Program-made: the position numbers and the translations under genes
The notes under the pieces: model-generated
Told to the model about the DNA's origin: nothing
The model's database searches: none
The model's input: the letters and a program-made list of their open reading frames with translations, nothing else
Shown here: positions 33,950 through 42,348 of the stretch, piece by piece
Layout: every line of letters begins with the position of its first letter
Position numbering within the stretch: position 1 is the stretch's first letter
Origin: an uncultured Lachnospiraceae bacterium
Lineage (GTDB): Bacteria > Bacillota > Clostridia > Lachnospirales > Lachnospiraceae
Reading direction: 5' to 3'
Assembly: GCA_910586025.1 (NCBI GenBank)
Contig: CAJUIO010000006.1
Span: 1 to 64,000 of the forward strand
Length of the DNA: 64,000 nucleotides

Positions 33950-36660
33950 TGAACATTAATTATAAGAAGAAACAGATATTATCGAAGGCGGTATGCCTGG
34001 GGCTTAGTGCGGCCATGGCAATCGGGCTTGTGGGCTGTAAGGACAAAAACGCAGCGGAATCATCCGCCGGTGTGTCGGTGATAACGCAGGAAAATCAGGA
34101 GAAGGCTCTCAGGGAGATTCTTGACGGACAGGTACAGGGATCCCACAGCGGCACGGCGGGAAAGGAGGAGACCGTGTATGTGATGGCGGATGCTTCCGGA
34201 AGGACGGACAGAGTAATCGTCAGCAGCTGGCTGAAAAACGCATCGGGCGACGAGAGGCTTACCGATGTCTCCGAGCTTACGGACATAGAGAACGTAAAGG
34301 GCTATGAGACCTTTGAGGTGGGAGAGGACGGTATCCTAACCTGGCATGCCGGGGGATCTGACATCTATTATCAGGGAACCACGGATAAGGAGCTTCCGGT
34401 AGAGGTAAAGCTTTCGTATCAGCTTGACGGGAAGGAAATCTCTCCCGGGGAGCTGGCCGGCAAAAGCGGCAGGGTGACGATCCGCATGGACTATGAAAAC
34501 ACGGAGACGACGAAGGTTTCCATCGGGGAGAGGGAGGAGGAGATTTCCATTCCGTTTACCATGATTTCCGGCATGGTGCTGCCGCAGGATGTCTTCTCCA
34601 ACATTGAGGTCACTAATGCGAGGCTTCTTTCCGAGGGGGAAAACAGCGTGGTGATAGGCGTGACCTTTCCGGGGCTTGGGGAGAGCATTGATGTGGACGG
34701 ACTGAAGGGAAAGCTTTCCAAAAAGGGGCAGGAGGAGCTGGCGGATGACATGGAGATTCCCGAATACATTGAAGTGACGGCGGATGCGGAAAACTTTGAG
34801 CTGGGAATGACCATGACAATTGCCATGAGCGATGTGCTCTCGGATATCCGGCTGACGGACTCCATTGATCTTGCGGATCTTAACGCCTCCATGGATGATC
34901 TGAGTGAGGCCGCAAAGGAGCTTAAGGACGGTACCTCGGATCTCAAGGACGGAAGCGGCCGGCTTAAGGACGGTACCGTGGAGCTGGTAAAAGGAACGGA
35001 TGAGCTTTTTGACGGTGCGGTTAAGCTCAGAGACGGAGCCCGGGAGCTGTACGAGAAATCCGGGCAGCTTGACAACGGTGCCAAACAGCTCGATGACGGT
35101 GCGTCTGCTCTTCTTGACGGAACACAGACCCTCAAGGACGGCACCTTGCGGCTCAGAGACGGCGCAGGAGAGCTTAAGGACGGAGGACAGCGTCTTCTTG
35201 ACGGTACCGGAGCATTGGTCAGCGGGGCGAAGCAGCTGGATGAGGGAGCGGATTCCCTGAAGGACGGCCTGGCCGCTGCCAGCGAGGGGGCCAGGAAGCT
35301 GCAGTACAGCTTAAGTCAGATGACAGATGAGAACGGGGAGAATGTATCCGTTCTGGCAGGCTCCCAGAGCCTTACGGATAATGCGGCGCTTTTGAACAGT
35401 CTGGTGCAGGCATACTTTGAGGGAACAGAGCAGTCCTATGCGGAGCTTTCGGAAAGCCTTTCCGCCCGGATTGTGTCGGCGCAGGAAAATAAGGCGGCCG
35501 CCCAGGCGGGGGCCGGGCAGGCTGCTGCTGCGCTGGAAAGCGCGAGGCAGACTCTGGAGGGCGCATGCACCGTATCCACTCAGAGCTTTGAGGTGGTGAC
35601 GGGAACGGAAATGCAGACGGTCAGCAAAGACGTGGAGGTTCAGGTGGAGATTCCCGCCACCTCACAGAGAACCATCAGCTTTCAGGCACAGTCCGAGGAC
35701 GGGGAGGAGAGTCAGGGAGAATATTTCGAGGAGACTGTGGAGGAGGTTACAGGCACCGAGACATGTACCGTCGTGGGAACCGCACAGATGGAAGTGCCTC
35801 AGTATTATACGGAGCAGGTGGAGGTTGAAACCCTTGGTGCGGGCGATATCCAGGGCGCTCTTGCGGCCTATGAGGAGGCATCGGCCCAGCTTTCCTACTA
35901 CCAGTCCGTGGAGGCGGCCTGTGACGCACAGATTCAGACTCTGGAGGCCATAGCCTCGGCACTTTCCAATGTAAACAGCAGCCAGACGGCAGAGGCCAGG
36001 GAGGGCATCAGGCAGCTGGCGGCGGGAATCGCAGGCGGAACAAATAGCCTGAACCAGGGTCTTTCCCAGGTATCGGCAGGCGTAAACCAGCTTGTGGGCG
36101 AGGCACCGGATCAGGGGCTCTGGGCACTCAGCGCCGGAGCGCTGCAGCTGAAGGAAGGAACCGCCACCGTCGTTTCGGGAGCGCAGGAGCTAAGCAGCGG
36201 TGCAGGAGAGCTGAAGCAGGGAATTGACTCTCTGAATGAGGGAGCGGGCGAGCTGGATGAGGGGGCCGGAAGCCTGAGAGACGGAGCCGCAACCCTCAAG
36301 GACGGCGCATTGGCGCTTCATGACGGAACCGGAAAGCTGGTGGAGGGAACGGGAACCTTAAACGACGGAGCCGGAAGCTTGAAGGACGGAGCGGGAACCC
36401 TGAAGGAGGGAGCTTTGACCCTGGATGACGGCATGGGCGAGCTGGACGAGGGAGCGCTTAAGCTGGTTGACGGCATGTTCCGGTTTGACGAGGAAGGAAT
36501 CAGCAGACTGACAGAGCTGTTTGGCGACGACGTTCAGGACGTGGTTGACAGGCTGGAGGCGGTGGCCCGTGCCGGCAAAGCTTACAATACCTTTGCGGGA
36601 CTTCCGCAAGGGATGGACGGAAGCGTGAAATTTATCATCAAAACGGAGGCTGTTCAGTGA
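33946..36660 (+). CDS. lipoprotein with L-x-D-G repeats, MMPL partner
   Basis: A 904-residue exported protein. The signal region ends in IGLVGCKDK, giving a lipobox around V-G-C at residue 27. A beta-rich N-terminal domain (about 55-290) is followed by two blocks of short repeats of the pattern L-x-D-G-A/T spaced about seven residues (about 325-450 and 730-845), the kind seen in YhgE/Pip-like and MMPL-associated proteins and predicted to form long helical rods. Between them lies an Ala/Gln-rich helical and Glu/Val-rich stretch (about 480-640). Overlap with the exporter gene implies a periplasm-side (wall-zone) accessory. Exact role unknown. Confidence 0.8.
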   Translation: MMNINYKKKQILSKAVCLGLSAAMAIGLVGCKDKNAAESSAGVSVITQENQEKALREILDGQVQGSHSGTAGKEETVYVMADASGRTDRVIVSSWLKNASGDERLTDVSELTDIENVKGYETFEVGEDGILTWHAGGSDIYYQGTTDKELPVEVKLSYQLDGKEISPGELAGKSGRVTIRMDYENTETTKVSIGEREEEISIPFTMISGMVLPQDVFSNIEVTNARLLSEGENSVVIGVTFPGLGESIDVDGLKGKLSKKGQEELADDMEIPEYIEVTADAENFELGMTMTIAMSDVLSDIRLTDSIDLADLNASMDDLSEAAKELKDGTSDLKDGSGRLKDGTVELVKGTDELFDGAVKLRDGARELYEKSGQLDNGAKQLDDGASALLDGTQTLKDGTLRLRDGAGELKDGGQRLLDGTGALVSGAKQLDEGADSLKDGLAAASEGARKLQYSLSQMTDENGENVSVLAGSQSLTDNAALLNSLVQAYFEGTEQSYAELSESLSARIVSAQENKAAAQAGAGQAAAALESARQTLEGACTVSTQSFEVVTGTEMQTVSKDVEVQVEIPATSQRTISFQAQSEDGEESQGEYFEETVEEVTGTETCTVVGTAQMEVPQYYTEQVEVETLGAGDIQGALAAYEEASAQLSYYQSVEAACDAQIQTLEAIASALSNVNSSQTAEAREGIRQLAAGIAGGTNSLNQGLSQVSAGVNQLVGEAPDQGLWALSAGALQLKEGTATVVSGAQELSSGAGELKQGIDSLNEGAGELDEGAGSLRDGAATLKDGALALHDGTGKLVEGTGTLNDGAGSLKDGAGTLKEGALTLDDGMGELDEGALKLVDGMFRFDEEGISRLTELFGDDVQDVVDRLEAVARAGKAYNTFAGLPQGMDGSVKFIIKTEAVQ
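34921..35270 (+). repeat. first L-x-D-G coding repeat block
   Basis: Degenerate ~21-base coding units with a repeated CTTAAGGACGG-like core (LKDG). About 16 units are visible; spacing of seven residues is the constant feature. Confidence 0.75.
36127..36480 (+). repeat. second L-x-D-G coding repeat block
   Basis: A second run of the same seven-residue units (L-x-E/D-G) near the C-terminus, separated from the first by about 280 codons. Confidence 0.75.
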
Positions 36661-36685
36661 TTTTTACAAAATCCGATGACTGTAC

Positions 36686-36714
36686 TTGCAAGAAAGTGGG
36701 CAAAGTATTATACT
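36686..36714 (+). promoter_or_regulatory. sigma-A promoter of the DUF1858 gene
   Basis: TTGCAA (36686-36691), 17-base spacer, TATACT (36709-36714), 55 bases before the start codon. Confidence 0.7.
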
Positions 36715-36768
36715 GGATAAGGTTCAGGTACAGAGAATATAGGTTTCGGATAAAGGAGGTTATTAAGA

Positions 36769-36960
36769 ATGGCACAGATTACCAAGGAAATGACGATCGG
36801 CGAGATTTTAAGGACGAATCCGGACGTTGCCCCGGTTCTGATGGAGGCTGGAATGCACTGTCTGGGATGCCCTTCCGCACAGGCGGAGAGCCTTGAGGAG
36901 GCGGCAATGGTCCATGGAATGGACATCAATGACCTGATGGCTAAGATTGAGGCTTTATAA
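36769..36960 (+). CDS. DUF1858 redox-disulfide domain protein
   Basis: A 63-residue protein that is one DUF1858 domain: ITKEMTIGEILRTNPDVAPV, then LMEAGMHCLGCPSAQAESLE. The CxxC (CLGC) is the conserved pair of this hybrid-cluster-protein-associated domain. It is soluble, and a redox or sulfur-handling role is inferred. TAAAGGAGG precedes the ATG. It has its own promoter and a terminator, so it is monocistronic. Confidence 0.9.
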   Translation: MAQITKEMTIGEILRTNPDVAPVLMEAGMHCLGCPSAQAESLEEAAMVHGMDINDLMAKIEAL

Positions 36961-36972
36961 GAGACGGAATGC

Positions 36973-37007
36973 AAAAGCTCCCGGCCGGGAAAGGGCCGGG
37001 AGCTTTT
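36973..37007. terminator. bidirectional terminator
   Basis: AAAAGCTCCCGGCC (36973-36986) pairs with GGCCGGGAGCTTTT (36994-37007). It separates the DUF1858 gene from the convergent antiporter gene. Confidence 0.88.
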
Positions 37008-37020
37008 AAGCTGTATACGC

Positions 37021-38526
37021 TTACGCCTCCTTTTCGGCGTTCATTCTCTTTACGGCAAACAGTGCGGCCAGGAGCAGGAGAAAACCCACGGGCAGAGAAA
37101 TAAAGGGGCTTCTGGTAAAGCCTGCGATGACATAGGCCACAAAGGAAACCGCGGCCACCATGAGGGCATAGGGCAGCTGTGTGGTCACATGGTTTACATG
37201 CTTGCACTGAGCGCCAGCACTCGCCATGATGGTGGTATCGGAGATGGGCGAGCAGTGATCCCCGCACACGGCGCCGGCCATGCAGGCGGATATGGAAATG
37301 ATCATCAGCTCGTGATCGCTGCCGGAAAATACGGCCACCACGATAGGAATCAGGATACCGAAGGTTCCCCAGCTGGTTCCGGTGGAAAAGGCCAGGAAGC
37401 AGCCGACCAGAAAGATAATGGCGGGCAGCAGGTTCATGAAGGAACCGGCGTTCTGTTCCATGGCTGCGGCCACGAATTCCTTTGCACCGAGGCTGTCGGT
37501 CATGGCCTTCAGGGTCCAGGCAAAGGTGAGAATCAAAATAGCGGGAACCATGGCCTTGAAGCCAGCGGGAAGACATTCCATGCATTCGCTGAATTTAAGC
37601 ACTCTGCGCAGAAGGTAGATCACGATAGTGATCAGCATGGCGCAGATACTCCCAAGGGCAAGTCCCACGGAAGCGTCTGAATTGGAGAAGGAGGTAATAA
37701 AATCCGCACCCTCAAAAAAGCCTCCGGTATAGATCATTCCAACCACGCAGCAGACAATCAGAGTCAGAATGGGGATAATCAGATCGATTACGCGGCCTTT
37801 GGCGTTTGCAGGCGCTTCCTCCTCGGTCTCATGATCCTTGTCAGAGAAGAGATCTCCGTCAAGAGCGTTGGCCTCATAATGCCTCATGGGACCGAAATCC
37901 ACATGGAGAACCACCAGGCCGATCATCATGGCTATGGTGAGCAGAGCGTAAAAGTTGTAGGGAATCGCATTGATGAAGATGGAAAATCCGTCCTCCCCCT
38001 CCACAAAGCCGGACACGGCGGCTGCCCAGGAGGAAATCGGGGCGATAATGCAGACGGGTGCGGCGGTGGCATCGATCAGATATGCCAGCTTTGCCCTTGA
38101 GACCCTGTGCTGGTCAGTGACGGGACGCATCACGCTTCCGACAGTAAGGCAGTTAAAATAATCATCGATGAAGATCAGGACACCCAGAGCGATGGTGGCC
38201 AGCTGGGCTCCCGCCCTTGTTTTGATTTTTTGCTTTGCAAAGCGCCCGAAGGCGGCGCTGCCGCCGGCGCGGTTCATCAGGCTCACCATAGCGCCAAGGA
38301 TCACCAGAAAGATGATGATACCTACGTTATAGGGATCGGAGAGCACGGACACGAACCCGTCGTTGAAAATGTGAGTCAGCGTTCCCTCAAAGGAAAATCC
38401 GGAGAAAAACAGACCGCCGACCACGATTCCCACAAACAGGGAGCTGTATACTTCCTTTGTGATCAGAGCCAGTACGATAGCTACAATGGGCGGGACCAGC
38501 GCCCAAAAGGTTGCAAACATGTTCAT
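37021..38526 (-). CDS. NhaC-family Na+/H+ antiporter
   Basis: A 501-residue membrane protein of the NhaC ion-transporter type with about eleven helices. It starts MNMFATFWALVPPIVAIVLA and has FIDDYFNCLTVGSVMRPVTD near 130, GTSWGTFGILIPI near 390 and GDHCSPISDTTIM near 425, the charged and polar residues typical of the ion path. It exchanges Na+ (or a charged organic substrate) for H+. A hydrophilic loop near 235-250 is rich in Asp/Glu. With a Na+-type ATP synthase in the window it fits sodium cycling. ATG 38526 is chosen for AGAAGGG upstream; 38556 is possible. Confidence 0.87.
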   Translation of the reverse strand: MNMFATFWALVPPIVAIVLALITKEVYSSLFVGIVVGGLFFSGFSFEGTLTHIFNDGFVSVLSDPYNVGIIIFLVILGAMVSLMNRAGGSAAFGRFAKQKIKTRAGAQLATIALGVLIFIDDYFNCLTVGSVMRPVTDQHRVSRAKLAYLIDATAAPVCIIAPISSWAAAVSGFVEGEDGFSIFINAIPYNFYALLTIAMMIGLVVLHVDFGPMRHYEANALDGDLFSDKDHETEEEAPANAKGRVIDLIIPILTLIVCCVVGMIYTGGFFEGADFITSFSNSDASVGLALGSICAMLITIVIYLLRRVLKFSECMECLPAGFKAMVPAILILTFAWTLKAMTDSLGAKEFVAAAMEQNAGSFMNLLPAIIFLVGCFLAFSTGTSWGTFGILIPIVVAVFSGSDHELMIISISACMAGAVCGDHCSPISDTTIMASAGAQCKHVNHVTTQLPYALMVAAVSFVAYVIAGFTRSPFISLPVGFLLLLAALFAVKRMNAEKEA

Positions 38527-38626
38527 AATCTTTTTCCCTTCTGTATTTTTATGCATAATTTCTTTTCTATTTTACCATTATATTGAATAAATACAAGGAA
38601 TTTTTCTGTACACTGGGCTGCGCATA

Positions 38627-38665
38627 AAAAGGCGCACCTATCAGCAGCCTGATAAATGCGCTTTT
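38627..38665 (-). terminator. terminator after mecA
   Basis: AAAAGGCGCACCTATCAG pairs with CTGATAAATGCGCTTTT across a short loop with small internal mismatches. On the minus strand the stem is followed by T-rich sequence, between mecA and the antiporter gene. Confidence 0.7.
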
Positions 38666-38687
38666 GGCAATCGTGTTCTACATCCGA

Positions 38688-39467
38688 TTATATTCCGGAT
38701 AAGGACTGCAGGGCATGATCTCTGATAATCGGTTCAAAATGCTCTTCCAGATACGCCTCTGAGGCGGGAACCGATCTGGCGGGACTGCCGTACTCCGACA
38801 CGATATTGCAGATTTTGTTAAATTCCACCGGCGTGTGGCCGCTCTTGGAGAGAACCAGAATATATCCTCCCGCCGTTTCCTTATACAGAGAATTGGTGCC
38901 GGAATAATGCTCTGAGAGTATATGGGAAAGCTTCATGAGCTCATGGAGAGACCGGAAGGAATAAATCCTGGTAAGCTCCACGGAAGCCGCATCGTTCAGC
39001 TTGCCCATCAGGGCGTTTTTGAAGGAGCGCCTCGTCTCCTCCATGGATTCGGGAGACTGGGCATTCTCTGCGGCCTGAGCCCGTTTACTCTGTATTTTCT
39101 TGAAAAGATCCAGCACATCATCCGCTCCGCCGGCAAGAGAATCCAGCACGTCCTCGGTACTCTCCCCGTCCTCGTGTACAGAGGGGGCGAACTTCGAAAA
39201 GCGTGTATCGAGCTCCTCCGGATCCTCGACCTTGGTGATAATGAGAACGATACATTCGGAGTTGAGAGGAATTGCCTCTATCATTAATGGAATGTCTTCC
39301 GCTTCAAACCCAAATTCAAAAGATGCCTGCTGCATCATGTCCCGGAACAGATCTTTGGCCTTTTCGGTACCGTAAGCAAGTTCGCTGAGCTTCAGTTCCC
39401 TGTCCGCAAGATCCTCTCTGGTAAGTGTGCAGCGAATTTGATGATCATTTACTTTTTCTATTTTCAT
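38688..39467 (-). CDS. mecA: adaptor protein MecA
   Basis: A 259-residue MecA. The N-terminal domain begins MKIEKVNDHQIRCTLTREDL and contains LSELAYGTEKAKDLFRDMM; an acidic linker (about 100-150) leads to a C-terminal domain with YSFRSLHELMKLSHIL and a final RSVPASEAYLEEHFE. MecA brings substrates to the ClpC unfoldase and activates its hexamer. Its leader carries a perfect 19-base palindrome. Monocistronic by its own promoter and terminator. Confidence 0.88.
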   Translation of the reverse strand: MKIEKVNDHQIRCTLTREDLADRELKLSELAYGTEKAKDLFRDMMQQASFEFGFEAEDIPLMIEAIPLNSECIVLIITKVEDPEELDTRFSKFAPSVHEDGESTEDVLDSLAGGADDVLDLFKKIQSKRAQAAENAQSPESMEETRRSFKNALMGKLNDAASVELTRIYSFRSLHELMKLSHILSEHYSGTNSLYKETAGGYILVLSKSGHTPVEFNKICNIVSEYGSPARSVPASEAYLEEHFEPIIRDHALQSLSGI

Positions 39468-39555
39468 TTTATCACATCCTTACTATTAAGTTACTGTTAT
39501 CCTGTCGTCTGGTGACCTGTGGTTCATCACTTACTGGCGGCAGGGCATCAATATG

Positions 39556-39574
39556 ATATGATAACTTATCATAT
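39556..39574. promoter_or_regulatory. palindrome in the mecA leader
   Basis: ATATGATAA-C-TTATCATAT, a perfect 9+1+9 palindrome about 45 bases downstream of the mecA -10 on the minus strand. It could be an operator or an RNA stem. Confidence 0.45.
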
Positions 39575-39618
39575 GAAAAGTCTCCTTTGCCCGTGCCGGT
39601 TCCTTCTGATAATTTATA

Positions 39619-39645
39619 TTATACTTTGTACGAATTTAAGTCAAT
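39619..39645 (-). promoter_or_regulatory. promoter of mecA
   Basis: On the minus strand TTGACT (39645-39640) and TATAAT (39624-39619) with a short 15-base spacer; leader about 145 nt. Confidence 0.5.
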
Positions 39646-39745
39646 AGGACAGGCCGACTGTTTCAAAAAAATTTATAATCTTTTTTTATAAAAAACCCGC
39701 ATTTTTTTGATTTATGAATAATCAATAAAAAAAGTATAAAACCAC

Positions 39746-39774
39746 TTGCAAAATTTGGTAATTAGTACTACAAT
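39746..39774 (+). promoter_or_regulatory. promoter of a candidate structured RNA
   Basis: TTGCAA (39746-39751), 17-base spacer, TACAAT (39769-39774). No start codon with ribosome site follows for about 400 bases. Confidence 0.65.
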
Positions 39775-39780
39775 GCGTTC

Positions 39781-39990
39781 ATGAGATGCTTCCGGGTAAA
39801 TCAGTATCGGGAGGAGGCATTGCAGACATTTAACAGTCATATTTATTCTAAGCAAAATTAAATCAGACAGTGTTCCCTGAGGAATACTGGTCTAATCCTT
39901 CCATTGAGTTTAGTTGGGAGGCCGGACGAGACATCCGGCGGAAGGAAGTCTTACAGGCTTTATGGTCTGTCGCGATATTTCTACTCGTAT
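39781..39990 (+). ncRNA. candidate structured non-coding RNA
   Basis: About 210 bases after a good promoter contain nested stems and no convincing reading frame. Seen by eye: ATGCTTCC (39786-39793) with GGGAGGCAT-like 39811-39820; AGACAGTGTTCC with GGAATACTGGTCT around a CTGA loop (39865-39893); CCTTCC (39897-39902) with GGAAGG (39940-39945) enclosing GCCGGA/TCCGGC (39920-39938); and a possible closing pair of GCAGAC with GTCTGTCGC near 39965. I considered 6S RNA, SRP RNA and riboswitches and could not assign it. It may be a leader of the 76-residue gene downstream. The end is uncertain because no T-rich terminator is obvious. Confidence 0.45.
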
Positions 39991-40186
39991 ATTTTCACCT
40001 TATAATTCATTATGGAAATTCGCAAGCGGTAATTTAATTTTGATACATACCCGGCATCTCTGTCTTTTATTATCGTCATGAAACAAAGAAACTATAATCA
40101 GTTTTAAGGTTTATTTTCTGACAAAACATATCACGGCTTCTTTTGGGCGTCCAGAATTTCAAATCTTAAAACGGATGGGAGAAATT

Positions 40187-40417
40187 ATGACAGAAAAAAA
40201 CGATATCAGCTCAGATTCCCTTATAAGGAGGCTGAAGAGCTGGGAGGATGCGGGAGTTAAACTTTACCTGGATGGCGCACCGACCACTTCGGAATACATT
40301 GAGAGAAACTGCGTAAAGGAAGACGCTCTGTATATGCCCGACTACATCACCGACAAGGAGGGAAGAATAAAAGAAATACGATATGACAGAATTTCTCTGG
40401 ATCAGGCCCCTATCTGA
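40187..40417 (+). CDS. orphan small protein, 76 residues
   Basis: I do not recognise this family. The product is hydrophilic and acidic, with LIRRLKSWEDAGVKLYLDG, a central Thr/Ser/Glu segment and ALYMPDYITDKEGRIKEIRY; no signal peptide or membrane helix. Codon use looks like the neighbours. ATG 40187 is chosen because TGGGAGAA sits five bases upstream, giving MTEKNDISSD; the frame is open from 40175. The gene follows the candidate structured RNA and precedes the GH18 gene by 140 bases. Confidence 0.6.
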   Translation: MTEKNDISSDSLIRRLKSWEDAGVKLYLDGAPTTSEYIERNCVKEDALYMPDYITDKEGRIKEIRYDRISLDQAPI

Positions 40418-40559
40418 ACCCGGCGGCATACTCTTTTTTCTTGGCACGTATGCATACCCCCATAAATACGATCGCTGCCGGGGTAACAAAAAGTCAAAAT
40501 TTGTAATGACGGTATGAAAATAGTCTGTTATAATAAGGACGATTGGAGGAGCGTTGGAT

Positions 40560-42254
40560 ATGAAGAAAATAATTCCGATAGCTGTCGCCATCGTCCTTAT
40601 TATCGTGATAGGAGGCGTGAGCGTCGGCTTAAAATTAGTAGAAAAGTATTCCTATTCCAAAGAGAGGGCGGATCTTGACGAGTATTTCGGGATCAGCTCG
40701 AATGAGGATACGGCTGTTATTCTGGGAAATGAAATGATACAGGAGAGGGCGAGGCTGATCGACGGCGTTTATTATATGAATCTGTCCTCCGTTCATCTGT
40801 ACTTTAACGATAGATTTTATGAGGACAGGAATGAAAATCTTCTTTTATATACACTGCCCGACGACATTGTCAGATGTGAGATCGGGGGCAGCGCAAAGGA
40901 GACGAAAAACGGCACCGAGGAGCTTGGATATGTGGCGGCCAGATATGAGGGAGATGCATTGCTTGTGGCCCTTGACTATGTAAAGGAATACAGTAATTTC
41001 TCCTATCAGGCGTTCTCGGAGCCGAACCGTCTTCAGATCGATACGGCATGGGAGGAGATAAACGTCTGTGAGATCGCAAAGGACACTGCGGTGAGAATCC
41101 GGGGCGGGATAAAGAGTGCGATCCTTGCGGATGCGGCTGCGGGAGAGCGGGTTACGGTTCTCGAGCAGATGGAGAACTGGACCAAGGTAAAGACGGCGGA
41201 TTCCATTATCGGATATGTGGAAAACAAAAGACTGGGAGAGATCCGGGCGGAACAGCCCATCCCGGTGTCGGATTACACGGAGCCGGAATATACCAGCGTC
41301 ACCAGAGATTACAAGATTAATCTTGGGTGGCATGTGATCGCCGGGGAGGCGGGGAACGACACTCTGCAGAGCGTAACGGAGAAAACAAAGGGACTCAATG
41401 TCATATCGCCCACATGGTTCAAGCTCTGCGACAATGAGGGCGGCTTTACCAGCTTTGCATCAAAGAGTTATGTGGACAAGGCCCATGGAATGGGGATGGA
41501 GGTATGGGCCGTGATCGAAAATATTGAGTATAAGGACAGCATTGACATGTACGAGATCCTCTCCTCCACCAGCACAAGGGCGAAGCTGATTGAAAGCCTG
41601 GTGAGTGTTGTGAAGGAATTCGGAATTGACGGAATTAACGTGGACTTTGAGACCATCAGTATAGACTGCGGAGAGCATTTTGTCGAATTTATCAGGGAGC
41701 TGTCCATCCCCTGCAGGCAAAACGGAATCGTGCTTTCCATAGACAACTACGTTCCCAAGGGCTATAACGACCATTATAACCGCAAGGAGCAGGGGATTGT
41801 GGCGGACTATGTGATCATCATGGGCTATGACGAGCATTTTGCGGGAAGCTCCGAGGCGGGAAGCGTGGCCTCCATTGACTTTGTGGAGGAGGGAATAGAG
41901 CGGACGGTGGATCAGGTTCCGCCGGAAAAGGTCATCAATGCGGTTCCCTTCTACACGAGGATATGGGAGACTACGGGAAGCGGCATCAGCAGCCAGGCAG
42001 TGGGAATGGAGATGGCGGAGGAATATGTGTCCGCCCACAACATTGTCACGGAGTGGGACGAGGCGGCCTGCCAGAATTACGGGGAGTACACGTCCGGGGA
42101 CACGCTCCATCAGGTGTGGCTTGAGGACGAGGAATCCATCAGGGTCAAGCTGAATATCATGGAAAAATACGGAATCGGCGGTGTCGCAAGCTGGCGGCTT
42201 GGATTTGAAAAACCGCAGATATGGGATGTAATCGGAGAGTATCTGAATCAGTAA
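40560..42254 (+). CDS. exported GH18 protein with stalk and SH3b domains
   Basis: A 564-residue protein with one N-terminal membrane helix (PIAVAIVLIIVIGGVSVGL), a copper-amine-oxidase-N-like region (about 45-165), an SH3b domain (about 175-225) and a glycoside hydrolase 18 domain (about 245-560). The catalytic strand GIDGINVDFETI has the DxxDxDxE pattern with its acid glutamate. Family members such as YaaH-like proteins bind or cleave peptidoglycan or chitin-type glycans; spore or wall remodelling is inferred. Start at ATG 40560 is preferred to TTG 40554; GGAGGA lies ten bases upstream. A strong terminator follows. Confidence 0.87.
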   Translation: MKKIIPIAVAIVLIIVIGGVSVGLKLVEKYSYSKERADLDEYFGISSNEDTAVILGNEMIQERARLIDGVYYMNLSSVHLYFNDRFYEDRNENLLLYTLPDDIVRCEIGGSAKETKNGTEELGYVAARYEGDALLVALDYVKEYSNFSYQAFSEPNRLQIDTAWEEINVCEIAKDTAVRIRGGIKSAILADAAAGERVTVLEQMENWTKVKTADSIIGYVENKRLGEIRAEQPIPVSDYTEPEYTSVTRDYKINLGWHVIAGEAGNDTLQSVTEKTKGLNVISPTWFKLCDNEGGFTSFASKSYVDKAHGMGMEVWAVIENIEYKDSIDMYEILSSTSTRAKLIESLVSVVKEFGIDGINVDFETISIDCGEHFVEFIRELSIPCRQNGIVLSIDNYVPKGYNDHYNRKEQGIVADYVIIMGYDEHFAGSSEAGSVASIDFVEEGIERTVDQVPPEKVINAVPFYTRIWETTGSGISSQAVGMEMAEEYVSAHNIVTEWDEAACQNYGEYTSGDTLHQVWLEDEESIRVKLNIMEKYGIGGVASWRLGFEKPQIWDVIGEYLNQ

Positions 42255-42280
42255 AGATGAATACATGAGATTAAAGGACA

Positions 42281-42310
42281 GGCTGTGGGTTATACCCGCA
42301 GCCGTTTTTT
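42281..42310 (+). terminator. intrinsic terminator after the GH18 gene
   Basis: GGCTGTGGGT pairs with ACCCGCAGCC (one G-T pair) around a short TAT loop, then six T. Confidence 0.9.
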
Positions 42311-42348
42311 CATAGATATATTGTGAAGCAGGATGCGGCGGTTTACGG

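Noticed and set aside
34921..36480. CRISPR or DNA satellite in the repeat-rich gene
   Set aside because: Units are degenerate at the DNA level and keep a seven-residue protein pattern in frame, so they are coding repeats.
39925..39955. GGCGGAAGGAAG resembles the GGAAGGAAG of bacterial SRP RNA
   Set aside because: The GGAAGG pairs with CCTTCC upstream instead, and the rest of the SRP helix 8 sequence is absent.
40008..40174. A second gene between the candidate RNA and the 76-residue gene
   Set aside because: No frame longer than a few tens of codons with a ribosome site; AT-rich sequence.
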